Positions 51,882-61,213 of a stretch of 64,000 bases of DNA are shown here, in pieces. The translations under genes were made by a program, and so were the position numbers. This DNA is from Actinokineospora bangkokensis (GTDB taxonomy: Bacteria > Actinomycetota > Actinomycetes > Mycobacteriales > Pseudonocardiaceae): assembly GCF_001940455.1 (NCBI RefSeq), contig NZ_MKQR01000028.1, forward strand, positions 602,916-666,915. Direction: 5' to 3'. Under the pieces are notes generated by a model. That model ran no database searches, was not told the DNA's origin, and worked only from the letters and a program-made list of their open reading frames with translations. Position 1 is the first letter of the stretch. Each line of letters starts with the position of its first letter.

Positions 51882-51940
51882 CGCGTGGTCTTGCCCGCAC
51901 TGGTGTCCGCCGCCGCGGCGGCATCAGCGAGACTGGATCG

Positions 51941-52801
51941 GTGCGGATCGACCTCCACTGCCACTCCACCGCCTCCGACGGCACCGACAGCCCGGCCGAG
52001 CTGGTGTCGGCCGCGGCGCGGGCGGGCCTGGACGCGGTCGCCATCACCGACCACGACACCACCGCCGGGTGGGACGAGGCCGCCGGGGCGCTGCCCCCGG
52101 GGCTGACCCTGGTGCGCGGCGCCGAGCTCACCTGCACGTCCCCGGACGGGCGGGGCGGGCACTGCACGGTGCACCTGCTGGCCTACCTGTTCGACCCGCT
52201 GGCCGAGGCGGTGGTGGCCGAGCACGCCCGCACCCGGGCCGAGCGGCGCAGCAGGCTGCACGCCATCGCGGGCAAGATGGCCGCCGACGGCTTCCCGGTC
52301 GACGCCGACACCCTGATGGCGGACCTGCCCGCCGACGTCCCCGCGGGCCGCCCCCACCTGGCCCAGGCCCTCGTCCGCGCGGGCGTGGTCTCGTCGGTGA
52401 CCGAGGCGTTCGCCTCCGTGCTCAGCGGGCGCGGCGGCTACCACGTGCCCAGCCGCAAGACCCCGGTGCACGAGGCCATCGCCATGATCGCGGCCGCGGG
52501 CGGGGTGACGGTCCTGGCGCACTCCTTCGCCCACCGGCGCGGCCCGACGGTCAGCCCGGGCGTCATCGGGGAACTGGCCAGGGCGGGGCTGGACGGGGTG
52601 GAGGTCGACCACCCCGACCACGACCAGGACGCCCGCGCCCGGCTGCGCGCCCTCGCCGACCGCCACGGGCTGCTCACCACCGGCTCCAGCGACTACCACG
52701 GCACCAACAAGACGACCCCCATCGCGGTGGAGACCACCGCACCGGACGTGCTCGACGAGATCGCCACCCGGGCCACCGGCGCGCGGCTGGTGCGCGGGTG
52801 A
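51941..52801 (+). CDS. PHP-domain metal-dependent phosphoesterase
   Basis: Polymerase-and-histidinol-phosphatase domain protein of 286 residues. Metal-binding motifs are MRIDLHCHSTASDGTDSP at the N-terminus, VAITDHDTTAGWDEA, an internal Glu in VRGAELTC, VTVLAHSF, and TTGSSDYHGTNK at the end. Relatives include 5'-3' RNA/DNA oligonucleotide and 3',5'-nucleotide bisphosphate phosphatases such as RnaAM/YciV, so a small-oligonucleotide role is plausible. GTG start. The stop overlaps the marC start as GTGA. Confidence 0.88.
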   Translation: MRIDLHCHSTASDGTDSPAELVSAAARAGLDAVAITDHDTTAGWDEAAGALPPGLTLVRGAELTCTSPDGRGGHCTVHLLAYLFDPLAEAVVAEHARTRAERRSRLHAIAGKMAADGFPVDADTLMADLPADVPAGRPHLAQALVRAGVVSSVTEAFASVLSGRGGYHVPSRKTPVHEAIAMIAAAGGVTVLAHSFAHRRGPTVSPGVIGELARAGLDGVEVDHPDHDQDARARLRALADRHGLLTTGSSDYHGTNKTTPIAVETTAPDVLDEIATRATGARLVRG

Positions 52802-53415
52802 GCGGCGCGCTCGCGGTCTTCACCGAGGCCGTCATCACCCTGGTCGTCATCATGGACCCGCCGGGCACGGTGCCGGTCTTCCTCAGCCTCACCGGCCGCC
52901 AGTCCAAGGCCACCAGGACGCGCGCCGCCCGGCAGGCGGTGCTGGTGTCGCTGGGGGTCATCTCGCTGTTCGCCATCGGCGGCGAGGCGATCCTGTCCTA
53001 CCTGGGCATCGGCATCCCGGCGCTGCAGGGCGCGGGCGGGCTGCTCCTGCTGCTCATCGCGCTCGACCTGCTGACCGGCAAGGGCACCACCGAACCGGAG
53101 GCGGTCGAGGACGTCAACGTGGCGCTGGTTCCGCTGGGCACGCCGCTGCTGGCGGGGCCGGGCGCCATCGCCGCCACGATCGTGTTCGTCCGCCAGGCCG
53201 ACGGGCACTTCTGGTCCTACGCCGCGCTGGCGGCCGCGATCGTGGTCGTGCACCTGGTGCTGTGGCTGTGCCTGCGCTACTCCGGGGTGATCATCCGGGT
53301 GGTGCGCGACAGCGGCATCCTGCTGCTGGCCAAGATCGCGGGCCTGCTGCTGGCGGCCATCGCGGTGCAGCTGGTGGCCGACTCCGTCCGCGGGTTCATC
53401 GCGGGCGCGCACTGA
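52798..53415 (+). CDS. MarC family membrane protein
   Basis: Integral membrane protein of 205 residues with about six helices, such as AVFTEAVITLVVIMDPPGTV and GVISLFAIGGEAILSYLGIG. The family signature around PLGTPLLAGPGAIAATIVF is present. MarC proteins are inner-membrane proteins of unknown function, once linked to multiple antibiotic resistance. It is coupled to the PHP gene by overlap. Confidence 0.88.
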   Translation: MSGALAVFTEAVITLVVIMDPPGTVPVFLSLTGRQSKATRTRAARQAVLVSLGVISLFAIGGEAILSYLGIGIPALQGAGGLLLLLIALDLLTGKGTTEPEAVEDVNVALVPLGTPLLAGPGAIAATIVFVRQADGHFWSYAALAAAIVVVHLVLWLCLRYSGVIIRVVRDSGILLLAKIAGLLLAAIAVQLVADSVRGFIAGAH

Positions 53416-53421
53416 GCGGGC

Positions 53422-53790
53422 TCAGGCCCACCAGAAGAACCAGACCACCACGCCGGTCAGCACCCACACGAGCAGCACCGCCAAGCCCGCCTGGGGGCCG
53501 CGCCGCCGGTCGGCCTGCCGCTGGAGCAGCAGCGCGCCGATCGCGCAGGCGAAGTGCGCGACCACGGCGAACAGGCCCGCGCCGGGCATCCCCTGCGTCC
53601 AGTCGAGGACCTGCACACCCAGCACCACCAGGGCGAGCACCAGCAGCCCCAGCGCCAGCGCGCCGCTCAGCTCGCGCCAGAACCCCGAGGGCGGCGGGGG
53701 CGGCTGCACGGGGGCGGGGTCGGCGGGGACGCGCGGGATCTCCACCGTGGTGACGTCCTCGCGGGTCGGTCGATCGGTCGGGCCGGTCAC
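53422..53790 (-). CDS. Three-helix membrane protein
   Basis: Protein of 122 residues with a Pro-rich cytoplasmic N-terminus (VPADPAPVQPPPPPSGFW) and three membrane helices (LALGLLVLALVVLGVQVLDW, GLFAVVAHFACAIGALLLQR, AGLAVLLVWVLTGVVVWFFW). The GTG start overlaps the stop of the nuclease gene upstream. I do not recognise a family; its coupling to a DNA-repair nuclease may be only positional. Confidence 0.75.
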   Translation of the reverse strand: MTGPTDRPTREDVTTVEIPRVPADPAPVQPPPPPSGFWRELSGALALGLLVLALVVLGVQVLDWTQGMPGAGLFAVVAHFACAIGALLLQRQADRRRGPQAGLAVLLVWVLTGVVVWFFWWA

Positions 53791-54620
53791 GGGGCAAGCA
53801 TCGCCCATGGGTCCAGCGCCGGTCCAGCCGCCTGCCCCTCGGCGCAGCTGCGGCGGAAGTCGCACCACCCGCACTGGCGGCCGGGTGCGGCCGGGAACAG
53901 CACGTCGGCGTCGCCCCCGGCCTTGTGCGTGTCGATCGCCAGCTGGAACTCGTCGGCGCTCTCCTCGGCCCGCGCCAGGTGCCTGGCCAGCGACTCCTCG
54001 GTGTGCTCCCACGCCGCGACGGTGCCGGTGGGCAGGTGGTGCAGCTCCACCTTCGTGCACGGCCTGCGCAGCGTGCGCCGGGCGGCCAGCGCGTAGAGCG
54101 CCAGCGCCTGCGACCCGCGCGCGTCGTCGGTGGTCAGCGCGTGCCGCCCGGTCTTGTAGTCGATGATGACGACCTCGTCGCCGCGCTGGTCGATGCGGTC
54201 GACCCGGCCCTCGGCCACGATCGTGCCGACCGGCGCCGAGACCCACCGCTCCAGCCCCACCGGGTCGGCGGTGACGTCGGAGTCGGCCACGTAGTCGCGC
54301 ACCCACCCGGCCGCCCGCTCGCGGAACTGCCCGGACTGCTCCCGGTCGGCGAAGCCCTCGTCCTTCCAGTGCGTGCCCACCAGCGCCGCGGCCGCCTCCG
54401 GCGACCGCCGCTCCACCGGCAGGTCGAACAGCGCCTTGAGCGCGTTGTGCACCACGGCGCCCAGGGTGCTGTGCGCCCACGCCCCGCCCCGCGGCGGCGT
54501 CGGCCGGTCGACGTAGGCCATCCGGAACCGCCGCGGGCAGTCCTGCCAGGTGGCCAACCGCGACGGCGTCACCTTGATCAGCTTCCGCGGCATCATGTCG
54601 AACCCCAACTGATCTTGCAC
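53787..54620 (-). CDS. RecB-family exonuclease (PD-(D/E)XK with Fe-S cluster motif)
   Basis: Nuclease-domain protein of 277 residues, like the stand-alone RecB-like exonucleases of actinobacteria. The nuclease core is AEGRVDRIDQRGDEVVIIDY with KTGR following (the D-x-K motif). Four cysteines (DCPRRF near the N-terminus and CGWCDFRRSC near the C-terminus) match the iron-sulfur staple of AddB-type nucleases. GTG at 54620 gives MQDQLGFDMMPRKL; ATG codons at 54596 and 54593 are alternatives. Confidence 0.88.
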   Translation of the reverse strand: MQDQLGFDMMPRKLIKVTPSRLATWQDCPRRFRMAYVDRPTPPRGGAWAHSTLGAVVHNALKALFDLPVERRSPEAAAALVGTHWKDEGFADREQSGQFRERAAGWVRDYVADSDVTADPVGLERWVSAPVGTIVAEGRVDRIDQRGDEVVIIDYKTGRHALTTDDARGSQALALYALAARRTLRRPCTKVELHHLPTGTVAAWEHTEESLARHLARAEESADEFQLAIDTHKAGGDADVLFPAAPGRQCGWCDFRRSCAEGQAAGPALDPWAMLAP

Positions 54621-54675
54621 CCGCCCCACGGTACGCAACCCCACCGACAACCCGCCGCGCGGGCACAATCGCGGG

Positions 54676-55023
54676 GTGGAGATCTGGCACAACCCCCGCT
54701 GCTCGAAGTCCCGCACCGCCAAGTCCGCGCTGACCGGGACCCACCCCGACCACACCGAACGCCGCTACCTCGACGACCCGCCCACCCCCGAGGAGCTCTC
54801 CGACGTCTGCGACCGCCTCGGCCTCCAGCCGTGGGAGATCACCAGGATGAAGGAGCCCCGGGCCAAGGAGCTCAACCTCGCGGAGCAGCCCAGGGACCGC
54901 GCCACCTGGCTGCGCACCCTCGCCGACAACCCCGTCCTCATCGAACGCCCCATCGTCCTCACCGACGACGGCCGCGCCCACATCGCCCGCACCCCGGAAG
55001 CCCTCGACGACGCCCTCGGCTGA
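54676..55023 (+). CDS. ArsC/Spx-family thioredoxin-like protein
   Basis: Protein of 115 residues with the ArsC fold. It begins MEIWHNPRCSKSRTAKSAL with the single active cysteine at 9 followed by SKSR, then RRYLDDPPTPEELSDVCDRL, and the conserved VLIERPIVLTDDGRAHI. The family includes glutaredoxin-dependent arsenate reductases and Spx-like or YfgD-like proteins. No other arsenic genes are near, so arsenate reduction is unproven. A strong hairpin follows. Confidence 0.85.
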   Translation: MEIWHNPRCSKSRTAKSALTGTHPDHTERRYLDDPPTPEELSDVCDRLGLQPWEITRMKEPRAKELNLAEQPRDRATWLRTLADNPVLIERPIVLTDDGRAHIARTPEALDDALG

Positions 55024-55073
55024 CCCGCGGAGGTGGTGATCCCCAGACGGCAGGCCGGTGGGGGTCGGGGGGC

Positions 55074-55111
55074 GAAGGTGGTCGGCCGGTGCGCCCCGGC
55101 CGACCACCTTC
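55074..55111 (+). terminator. Terminator hairpin after the ArsC-like gene
   Basis: Perfect 16-bp stem (55074-55089 with 55096-55111, arm GAAGGTGGTCGGCCGG) and a 6-base loop. Confidence 0.75.
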
Positions 55112-55199
55112 ACACCCCCACTCCCCGGACAGCTCCCCGCACCACCACCCTAACCCCTGTGTACAACCCCGTACGCAAATCCGCCGCTACCCTCGTCCG

Positions 55200-55844
55200 G
55201 TGAGCCAGCGCGAGTACCCCGCCCTGCCGAGGGGGCGACACCGCCTCAGCCGTGACGACGTGCGCAGCGCGCAGCGCGACAAGCTGATCCGGGGCATGGC
55301 CGACGTGGTGGGGGAGAAGGGGTACGCCAAGGCCACCATCGCGGACGTGCTGCGGCGGGTGCACGTGTCGCGGGAGACCTTCTACCAGCAGTTCGCCGAC
55401 AAGGAGGACTGCTTCCTGGCGACCCTCGACCGGTGCGCGGACGCGATGCTCGCGCTGATCGCGGAGTCGACCCGGGGGTCGGTGGCCGTCGAGCCGTTCG
55501 ACCGGTTCGCCAGGGGGCTCACCGCCTACCTCACCGCGCTGGCCGACCAGTGGGCGCTGACCAGGACGTTCTTCCTGGAGTGCTACGCCGCCGGGCCGGT
55601 CGCCCAGCAGCGGCGGTTCGCCGCCCAGGAGCGGTTCGCGCTCGGGCTCGACGCCGGGTTCGCCGACCACCCGGGGTGGCGGGCGCTGCCGGACCGGGAC
55701 TTCGCCGCCCGGTTCCTCGCCGCCGGGCTCAGCTCGCTGGTGGCCGCCGCGGTCGCCGCCGACACCCCCGAGCGGCTGCCCGACCTGGAGCAGCCGGTGA
55801 TCGACCTGGTCCGCTACCTGCTCAGCGCCGGTTCGGCGCGCTAG
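55200..55844 (+). CDS. TetR family transcriptional regulator
   Basis: Regulator of 214 residues. The N-terminal HTH is clear: RDKLIRGMADVVGEKGYAKA, TIADVLRRVHVSRETFYQQF, ADKEDCFLATLDR. The C-terminal ligand domain is helical (LTAYLTALADQWALTRTFFL). A GTG start gives MSQREYPALPRGRHRL. Its ligand and targets are unknown; it faces a converging hydrolase gene. Confidence 0.88.
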   Translation: MSQREYPALPRGRHRLSRDDVRSAQRDKLIRGMADVVGEKGYAKATIADVLRRVHVSRETFYQQFADKEDCFLATLDRCADAMLALIAESTRGSVAVEPFDRFARGLTAYLTALADQWALTRTFFLECYAAGPVAQQRRFAAQERFALGLDAGFADHPGWRALPDRDFAARFLAAGLSSLVAAAVAADTPERLPDLEQPVIDLVRYLLSAGSAR

Positions 55845-55874
55845 GGCTGTCCTCAAAGCCACGCCCAGCGATAG

Positions 55875-55905
55875 CCGCGTCCCCGCCCGGCACCGTCCCG
55901 AAGCT
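55875..55905 (+). repeat. Element C fragment
   Basis: GCGTCCCCGCCCGGCACCGT then CCCGAAGCTG, about 30 bases after the TetR stop; a shorter relative of the elements after plsC and glgC. Confidence 0.5.
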
Positions 55906-55972
55906 GCCTGTCCCGCGCGAGGCAACCCGGAACAACGACGAAGGCCCTGCCGTCAGGCCCAAGCGCACTGGC

Positions 55973-56839
55973 TCACCCCGGGGGGCGACCCAACCACTCC
56001 TGCCAGGTCGACAGCAGCACGTCCAGCAGGTCGTCGCGCTTCTCCAGCGCGGGGGAGTGCGCGGCGCCGGGGATGGTCACGACGCGCGCGCCCAGCCGCT
56101 GCCCCATGAGCTCCTGGGTCGCGGGCGGCCACGCGTCGTCGGCGTCGCCGAACACCACCAGCGAGGGCACCCCGCCGAGCGCCCGCGCCGTCTCGTCGAC
56201 CAGGTCGGGTTCGTCGCGCAGACCGCGGCCCATGCCCAGCAGCGCCTCGGCGCGGTTGCGCAGGAAGCGCTCGCGCAGGAACGCCCGCTGCTCCGGCGAC
56301 ATCGCCCGCCAGCGCGGCGTGGCCGAGTTGAGCTGGTCGAGCAGCTTCTGCACCTCGGCGACGCCCTTGTCGCGCAGCAGCGGCTCGCCCGCGTCGAGCA
56401 GGAACCGGCGGGGGCCCTCCGGCAGCGCGGACGGGCCGCTGCTCACCAACGTCAGCCCGGCGACGGGCGCACCGGCGAGCACGGCGTGCCTGGCCACGAC
56501 GCCGCCGTAGGAGTGCCCGGTCAGCAGCACCGGGCGGCCGTCGGCGGCGAGCTTGCCGACCAGCTCGGCCAGGAAGCCGCCGAGCGGGCCGGGCAGGTAG
56601 CCCCGCTCGTCCTCCGGGCCCGCGGAGCCCAGCTGCCCGGGCAGGTCGATGGCCAGCACCTCGTACCCCGCGGCCGCGATCGGGTCGAGCAGCGGGGCGA
56701 AGTCCTCCTTGGACCCGGTGTAGCCGGGGACGAGCAGGGCGATCGGCCCGGGGCCCGCGGCGCGCAGGGCGCTGACCGGCCCGAACCGCCCCGCCAGGAC
56801 GACGGGTTCGGCGTGGTGCGGGGTGACCTGGGAGTGCAT
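55973..56839 (-). CDS. Alpha/beta hydrolase
   Basis: Alpha/beta hydrolase-fold protein of 288 residues. It shows ALLVPGYTGSKEDFAPLLDP for the oxyanion hole, the nucleophile elbow LLTGHSYGGVVAR, LVVFGDADDAWPP with the catalytic Asp, and IPGAAHSPALEK with the His. The ATG at 56839 was chosen; a longer frame upstream adds residues not like the family. The substrate is unknown. Confidence 0.87.
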   Translation of the reverse strand: MHSQVTPHHAEPVVLAGRFGPVSALRAAGPGPIALLVPGYTGSKEDFAPLLDPIAAAGYEVLAIDLPGQLGSAGPEDERGYLPGPLGGFLAELVGKLAADGRPVLLTGHSYGGVVARHAVLAGAPVAGLTLVSSGPSALPEGPRRFLLDAGEPLLRDKGVAEVQKLLDQLNSATPRWRAMSPEQRAFLRERFLRNRAEALLGMGRGLRDEPDLVDETARALGGVPSLVVFGDADDAWPPATQELMGQRLGARVVTIPGAAHSPALEKRDDLLDVLLSTWQEWLGRPPG

Positions 56840-56995
56840 GGGTCGAGTTTCCCCCGGGGGCGGACCGGATGTCACCGGATCGAGTGTTGGCACCGGGTGT
56901 CCGGCGAGTGCACCATCGAACACATGAACGAGAACGTCATCGCATCGACGACGACAACCTTCCGGATCCGCGGCGCCGGCGCGCGGACGCGCTGG

Positions 56996-58360
56996 TCAGC
57001 GCAGCGCCACCACCTGCTCGCCGCGCTGCTCCAGCACCACCGGTCCGGCGGTCGTGGGCATCACCACACCCGAGTAGCCGTCCCTGGGTACGGGGATCGT
57101 GGTGATCCGGGCCCCGCTCGCCTGGTCGACCACGGCCAGGCCTTCCTCGACCGGGACCAGGGCCCGCCCGGCCATCGTGGTCGCGGGCCCGCGCGCGCCG
57201 TCGACCACCCACAGCGGGCGCAGGTCGGCGGCGGAGAGCGCGATCGTCCGGGTCCCGCTGAACCAGGTGAACGAGCCCGTCGCCGTGGTCGTCCACGGCA
57301 CCGGCGCCGGGTCGCGCACGCCCAGCGGCAGGGGGTGGCTCGCCTGCTCGATGCCGTCCTCGTCGTACACCGCGATGCGGTCCGGGGCCGGCAGCGCCAC
57401 CGCGAACCGCTGGTCGGTGACCGCGACCAGGGTCGCGCCCGCGCTGGGCAGGATGCGGCTGGTCACCACCTCGGGGGTGTCCGACTCCTTGGGCACCGTC
57501 CGGTAGACGGTCAACCGGTCGGCGGACTCGTCCGGGCAGCGCTCCAGCACGGCCACCACCGACGGCGCGGCCAGGGTGGACCGGTACGCGCAGCCCGTGC
57601 GCGGCTGGCGGTCCGGGTTCACCGGGGTGGGGACGGCGCCGTAGTCGGCCGTCTTCACCAGGTCCGACCGCCAGCTGGTGAGCAGGCGGGTGCCGGTCGC
57701 GGTGAGGAACGAGCCGCCGCGCACCAGGCGGGTGCCGGGCTCGGCGTCGGTGTTGCGCGTGTCCTGGAGCGCGCCGCTGCTGCCCTCCAGCGAGGACACC
57801 TCGCTGCACCCGCCCTCGCTGCGCGGGTCCACGCTCGGCAGCCCGCCCCCCTCGGTGCGGTAGACGGCCACCGCGCGCGACCACGCCGTGCTGACCGCGC
57901 AGAGCGGCAGGTCCCGGTGGTAGCGCCACCGGACCTGCCCGGTGAGCGGGTCCCGTCCCTCGACGGCCCCGTCCGCGCCGGTGACCACCGAGGGGCCCGC
58001 GACGACGGGCTCCCAGGTGGCCGGGCTGGGCGCCCGCCACGCCTCGGTGAGCGCCGCGGGCACGTCCGCCCGGGCGGGGGGCGGCCCGGTGAGCGCGTCC
58101 TGGGGCGCGGTGGTGGACGAGGTGGCGCGGAAGTCGCTGCCCAGCCACACCAGCAGCCCGGCCACCAGCGGCACCACCAGCAGCAGCGCGCCGAGCGCGT
58201 ACTCGGCGGGGTGGCTGAACCGGGTGCGGCGGGGCCGGGCGGGGGCGGCGGGCACGTCGCCGTCGAGGACGTCCTCGACGGCGACGGCACCGCCGCGCTC
58301 GACCACGGGGTTGCCTCCGATCACGGGATCGGGTTCAACCACGGGGTTGCGTTCGACCAT
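56996..58360 (-). CDS. PQQ-like beta-propeller membrane protein
   Basis: Membrane-anchored protein of 454 residues, like Rv3212 in position next to rhlE. A cytoplasmic N-terminus precedes one helix (ALGALLLVVPLVAGLLVWLG) and a large extracytoplasmic domain with beta-propeller blades (VVTGADGAVEGRDPLTGQVR, WRYHRDLPLCAV, VVDGARGPATTMAGRALVPV). Cysteine pairs suggest disulphides outside the membrane. The function is unknown. It follows rhlE on the same strand by 45 bases. Confidence 0.85.
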   Translation of the reverse strand: MVERNPVVEPDPVIGGNPVVERGGAVAVEDVLDGDVPAAPARPRRTRFSHPAEYALGALLLVVPLVAGLLVWLGSDFRATSSTTAPQDALTGPPPARADVPAALTEAWRAPSPATWEPVVAGPSVVTGADGAVEGRDPLTGQVRWRYHRDLPLCAVSTAWSRAVAVYRTEGGGLPSVDPRSEGGCSEVSSLEGSSGALQDTRNTDAEPGTRLVRGGSFLTATGTRLLTSWRSDLVKTADYGAVPTPVNPDRQPRTGCAYRSTLAAPSVVAVLERCPDESADRLTVYRTVPKESDTPEVVTSRILPSAGATLVAVTDQRFAVALPAPDRIAVYDEDGIEQASHPLPLGVRDPAPVPWTTTATGSFTWFSGTRTIALSAADLRPLWVVDGARGPATTMAGRALVPVEEGLAVVDQASGARITTIPVPRDGYSGVVMPTTAGPVVLEQRGEQVVALR

Positions 58361-58405
58361 GGTGTGCGGGGGTGGGTGCGCGGGGTGCTGCGGTGCGGCC
58401 GGGGC

Positions 58406-60043
58406 CTACTCCGCGTCGCCCCCGGACGGGGCCGACTTGCCCGCGTCGCTGGACGCGGTCGCCTCCGAGCCCGCGCCACCGCCGCCACCGCGACGGCGCC
58501 GCCGCCGCGGCCGGGCGGGCTTGTCGGACTTCTCGGCCCGCTCCGCCTGCTCGGCGGGCGGGGCCTCGGGGGCCTGCTCGCCCCCCTGCTCGCCCGCGGT
58601 CTCGACGCCGGGACCCTCGCCCCCGGCGGCGTCGACGCCACCGCGGCGGCGGCGCCTGCGGCGCGGCCTGCTGTCGTCCTCGCCACTGTCGTCGGCGGGG
58701 CGCACCGGCTCACCGGCCGCACGCCGGGCCGCGCCCGTCGAGCGGGTGCGGCGGGTGCGCTCGGTGCCCGCACCGGCGCCGCGCTTGCGGCGGCCGCCGA
58801 AGTCCTCCTCCGGCTCGGCGTCCAAGCCCGCCCTGGTGCGCTGCGACAGCGGCAGCCTGCCGTTCGAGCCCTCGGGGATGTGCAGGTCGCTGAACAGGTG
58901 CGCGGAGGTGGAGTAGGTCTCCACCGGGGTGGGGCGGTCCAGGCCGAGCGCGTCGCTGATGGCCTTCCAGCGCGGCTCCTCGTCCCAGTCGACCAGGGTG
59001 ATCGCGACCCCGGTCTTGCCCGCGCGGCCGGTGCGGCCGATCCGGTGGACGTAGGTCTTCTCGTCCTCCGGGCACTGGTAGTTGATCACGTGCGTGACGT
59101 CGGTCACGTCGATGCCGCGGGCGGCGACGTCGGTGCAGACCAGCACGTCGACCTTGCCGGAGCGGAACGCGCGCAGCGCCTGCTCGCGGGCGCCCTGGCC
59201 CAGGTCGCCGTGCACGGCGCCCGCGGCGAAGCCGCGCTCGACCAGCTCGTCGGCCACCTTCTGCGCGGTCCGCTTCGTCCTGGTGAAGATCATCGTCAGG
59301 CCGCGGCCCTCCGCCTGCAGCGACCGGGCCACCACCTCGACCTTGTCCAGCGAGTGCGCCCGGTAGACGAACTGCTCGGTGCGCTCGTGCACCGCCGAGG
59401 CGTCGTTCTCCTCGGCGCGGATGTGGGTCGGCCGGGTGAGGAAGGTGCGGGCCAGGGTGATGATCGGGCCGGGCATGGTGGCCGAGAACAGCATCGTCTG
59501 CCGCTCGTCGGGCACCATCCGCAGGATGCGCTCGATGTCGGGCAGGAAGCCCAGGTCGAGCATCTCGTCGGCCTCGTCGAGCACCAGCGCCCGGACCTTG
59601 CCCAGCACCAGGTGCTTCTGCTCGGCCAGGTCCAGCAGCCTGCCCGGGGTGCCCACGACCACGTCGACGCCCTTGCTGAGGGCGGCGACCTGGGGCTCGT
59701 AGGGGCGCCCGCCGTAGATGGCGAGCACCCGCGCGCCCAGGTGCTTGCTCGCGTCCCGCAGGTCGGCGGTGACCTGGAGGCACAGCTCGCGGGTGGGCAC
59801 CACGACCAGCGCCTGGGGGGTGCCGTCGCCGGGGGCGGTGACCCGCTGGAGCAGCGGCACGCCGAAGCCCAGCGTCTTGCCGGTGCCGGTGCGGGCCTGC
59901 CCGATGAGGTCCTCGCCCGCCAGCGCCAGCGGCAGGGTCAGCTCCTGGATGGCGAAGGTGCGCTCGATGCCCGCCTCGGCCAGGGCGCGCACGATCTCCT
60001 CGCGCACCCCCAGCTCGGCGAAGGTCGGCGCGTCCGTGCTCAC
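58406..60043 (-). CDS. rhlE: DEAD-box ATP-dependent RNA helicase RhlE-like
   Basis: RNA helicase of 545 residues. Motifs in order: the Q motif (FAELGVREEIVRALAEAG), ARTGTGKT, PTRELCLQV, VVGTPGRLLDL, VLDEADEMLD, SATMP, IFTRTKRTAQ, DVAARGIDV and HRIGRTGRAG. The C-terminal tail is Arg/Gly-rich with runs of arginine, which would bind RNA. GTG at 60043 was chosen. The frame is open to 60370 with plausible residues just upstream, but no ATG, GTG or TTG starts them; an unusual start cannot be excluded. Rest of 60044-60372: nothing else seen. Confidence 0.9.
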   Translation of the reverse strand: MSTDAPTFAELGVREEIVRALAEAGIERTFAIQELTLPLALAGEDLIGQARTGTGKTLGFGVPLLQRVTAPGDGTPQALVVVPTRELCLQVTADLRDASKHLGARVLAIYGGRPYEPQVAALSKGVDVVVGTPGRLLDLAEQKHLVLGKVRALVLDEADEMLDLGFLPDIERILRMVPDERQTMLFSATMPGPIITLARTFLTRPTHIRAEENDASAVHERTEQFVYRAHSLDKVEVVARSLQAEGRGLTMIFTRTKRTAQKVADELVERGFAAGAVHGDLGQGAREQALRAFRSGKVDVLVCTDVAARGIDVTDVTHVINYQCPEDEKTYVHRIGRTGRAGKTGVAITLVDWDEEPRWKAISDALGLDRPTPVETYSTSAHLFSDLHIPEGSNGRLPLSQRTRAGLDAEPEEDFGGRRKRGAGAGTERTRRTRSTGAARRAAGEPVRPADDSGEDDSRPRRRRRRRGGVDAAGGEGPGVETAGEQGGEQAPEAPPAEQAERAEKSDKPARPRRRRRRGGGGGAGSEATASSDAGKSAPSGGDAE

Positions 60044-60372
60044 CCGCGCGGTGGCGGTGAGCGGGTGGGAGGTGTCGGTGTCCGGGACACCGACCTCGCT
60101 GTGCTCCAGCGTGGTCGGGTCCGCGTCGGTGTCCTGCGTCAGGGTGATCAGCCTCTCTCGTACCAGCGCGCTCCCGCCCTGGTCGGCCGCTCGACCGCAC
60201 CGCCGTGCGGGGCGCGGGAGGGCCTGCGAGGTAGCGCGCACCCTGTGTGTTCCGGGTCGCGGCGCGTGCTGCGCTGCGTTTCCCGAGGTCTCCAGCCCGC
60301 CCTCGGAGTGCGCTCCGGGGCCGGGCGTCCTGGCGAGTCTACCCGTGACCACCGCCGGATACGCTGCCAACC

Positions 60373-61068
60373 ATGGAGAGCGCTGAGGCCCGCGTGTCCG
60401 GGGGGCCGTCCGAGGGCGAATCCGGCGGTCCGCTGCCGGACGGCGTGGTCGACCTGCTGGGGGTCCTGGCCTACGGCGAGCTGTCCGCCTTCGACCGGCT
60501 GTCGGAGGACGCGCGGTCCGCCCCCACGGTCTCGGGCCGGGCCGCGCTGTCGGAGATGGCCGCCGCCGAGATGGGCCACTACGGCGAGATCCGGCAGTAC
60601 CTGGGCGCGCACGGGGTCGAGGTGGAGGCGGCGATGCTGCCGTTCATCGGCCACTTCGACACCTTCCACGCCTCGACCGCCCCGCGGTCCTGGCTGGAGT
60701 CGCTGGTCAAGGCCTACGTGGGCGACGGGCTGGCGGCCGACTTCTACCGGGAGATCGGGTCCTGGCTCGACGACCCGACCAAGGAGCTGGTGCTCAGCGT
60801 GCTGGCCGACACCGGCCACTCCGCCTTCGCCGAGCGGGAGGTGACCGCCGCGATCGAGCGCGACCGGGCCGTGCGCGACCGGCTGGCGCTGTGGGGCCGC
60901 AGGCTGCTGGGCGAGGCGCTGACCCAGGCGCAGTACGTGGTGGCCGAGCGCGACGGGCTCGCCGAGCTGATCGTGGCGGGCACCGGCGACCTGTCCGGGA
61001 TCGCCGCGCTGTTCCGCAGGCTCCAGCAGCAGCACGGCAAGCGGATGTCCACCCTGGGCCTGGGCTGA
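60373..61068 (+). CDS. Ferritin-like diiron-fold protein
   Basis: Four-helix-bundle protein of 231 residues equivalent to Rv3210c. Glu and His ligands are spaced as in ferritin-like proteins: [45 protein letters not shown] and [17 protein letters not shown]. It resembles the tRNA-hydroxylase MiaE-like group, but the substrate is not known. It is divergent from rhlE. Confidence 0.85.
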   Translation: MESAEARVSGGPSEGESGGPLPDGVVDLLGVLAYGELSAFDRLSEDARSAPTVSGRAALSEMAAAEMGHYGEIRQYLGAHGVEVEAAMLPFIGHFDTFHASTAPRSWLESLVKAYVGDGLAADFYREIGSWLDDPTKELVLSVLADTGHSAFAEREVTAAIERDRAVRDRLALWGRRLLGEALTQAQYVVAERDGLAELIVAGTGDLSGIAALFRRLQQQHGKRMSTLGLG

Positions 61069-61213
61069 CCCCGCGCCCGGCGCCCGGTTTCGCGCGTGGT
61101 GAAACCGCCCGCCCCTTCGAGCGGCCGCCCGCCGCCGCGTACTAGCCTCACAGCGTGGTGGTTGCGGCCCCCACGTCCAGCAAGTCCGATCCATCTGATG
61201 CCCGGAGGTCCGC

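Noticed and set aside
55433-60844. Very long open frames on the non-coding strand, for example about 1,800 codons opposite rhlE and its neighbours, and others at 25018-29043 and 5923-7887
   Set aside because: In DNA this GC-rich the antisense frames rarely meet stops. Their translations are low-complexity Arg/Gly/Ala/Pro strings without domains, and real family motifs occupy the other strand.
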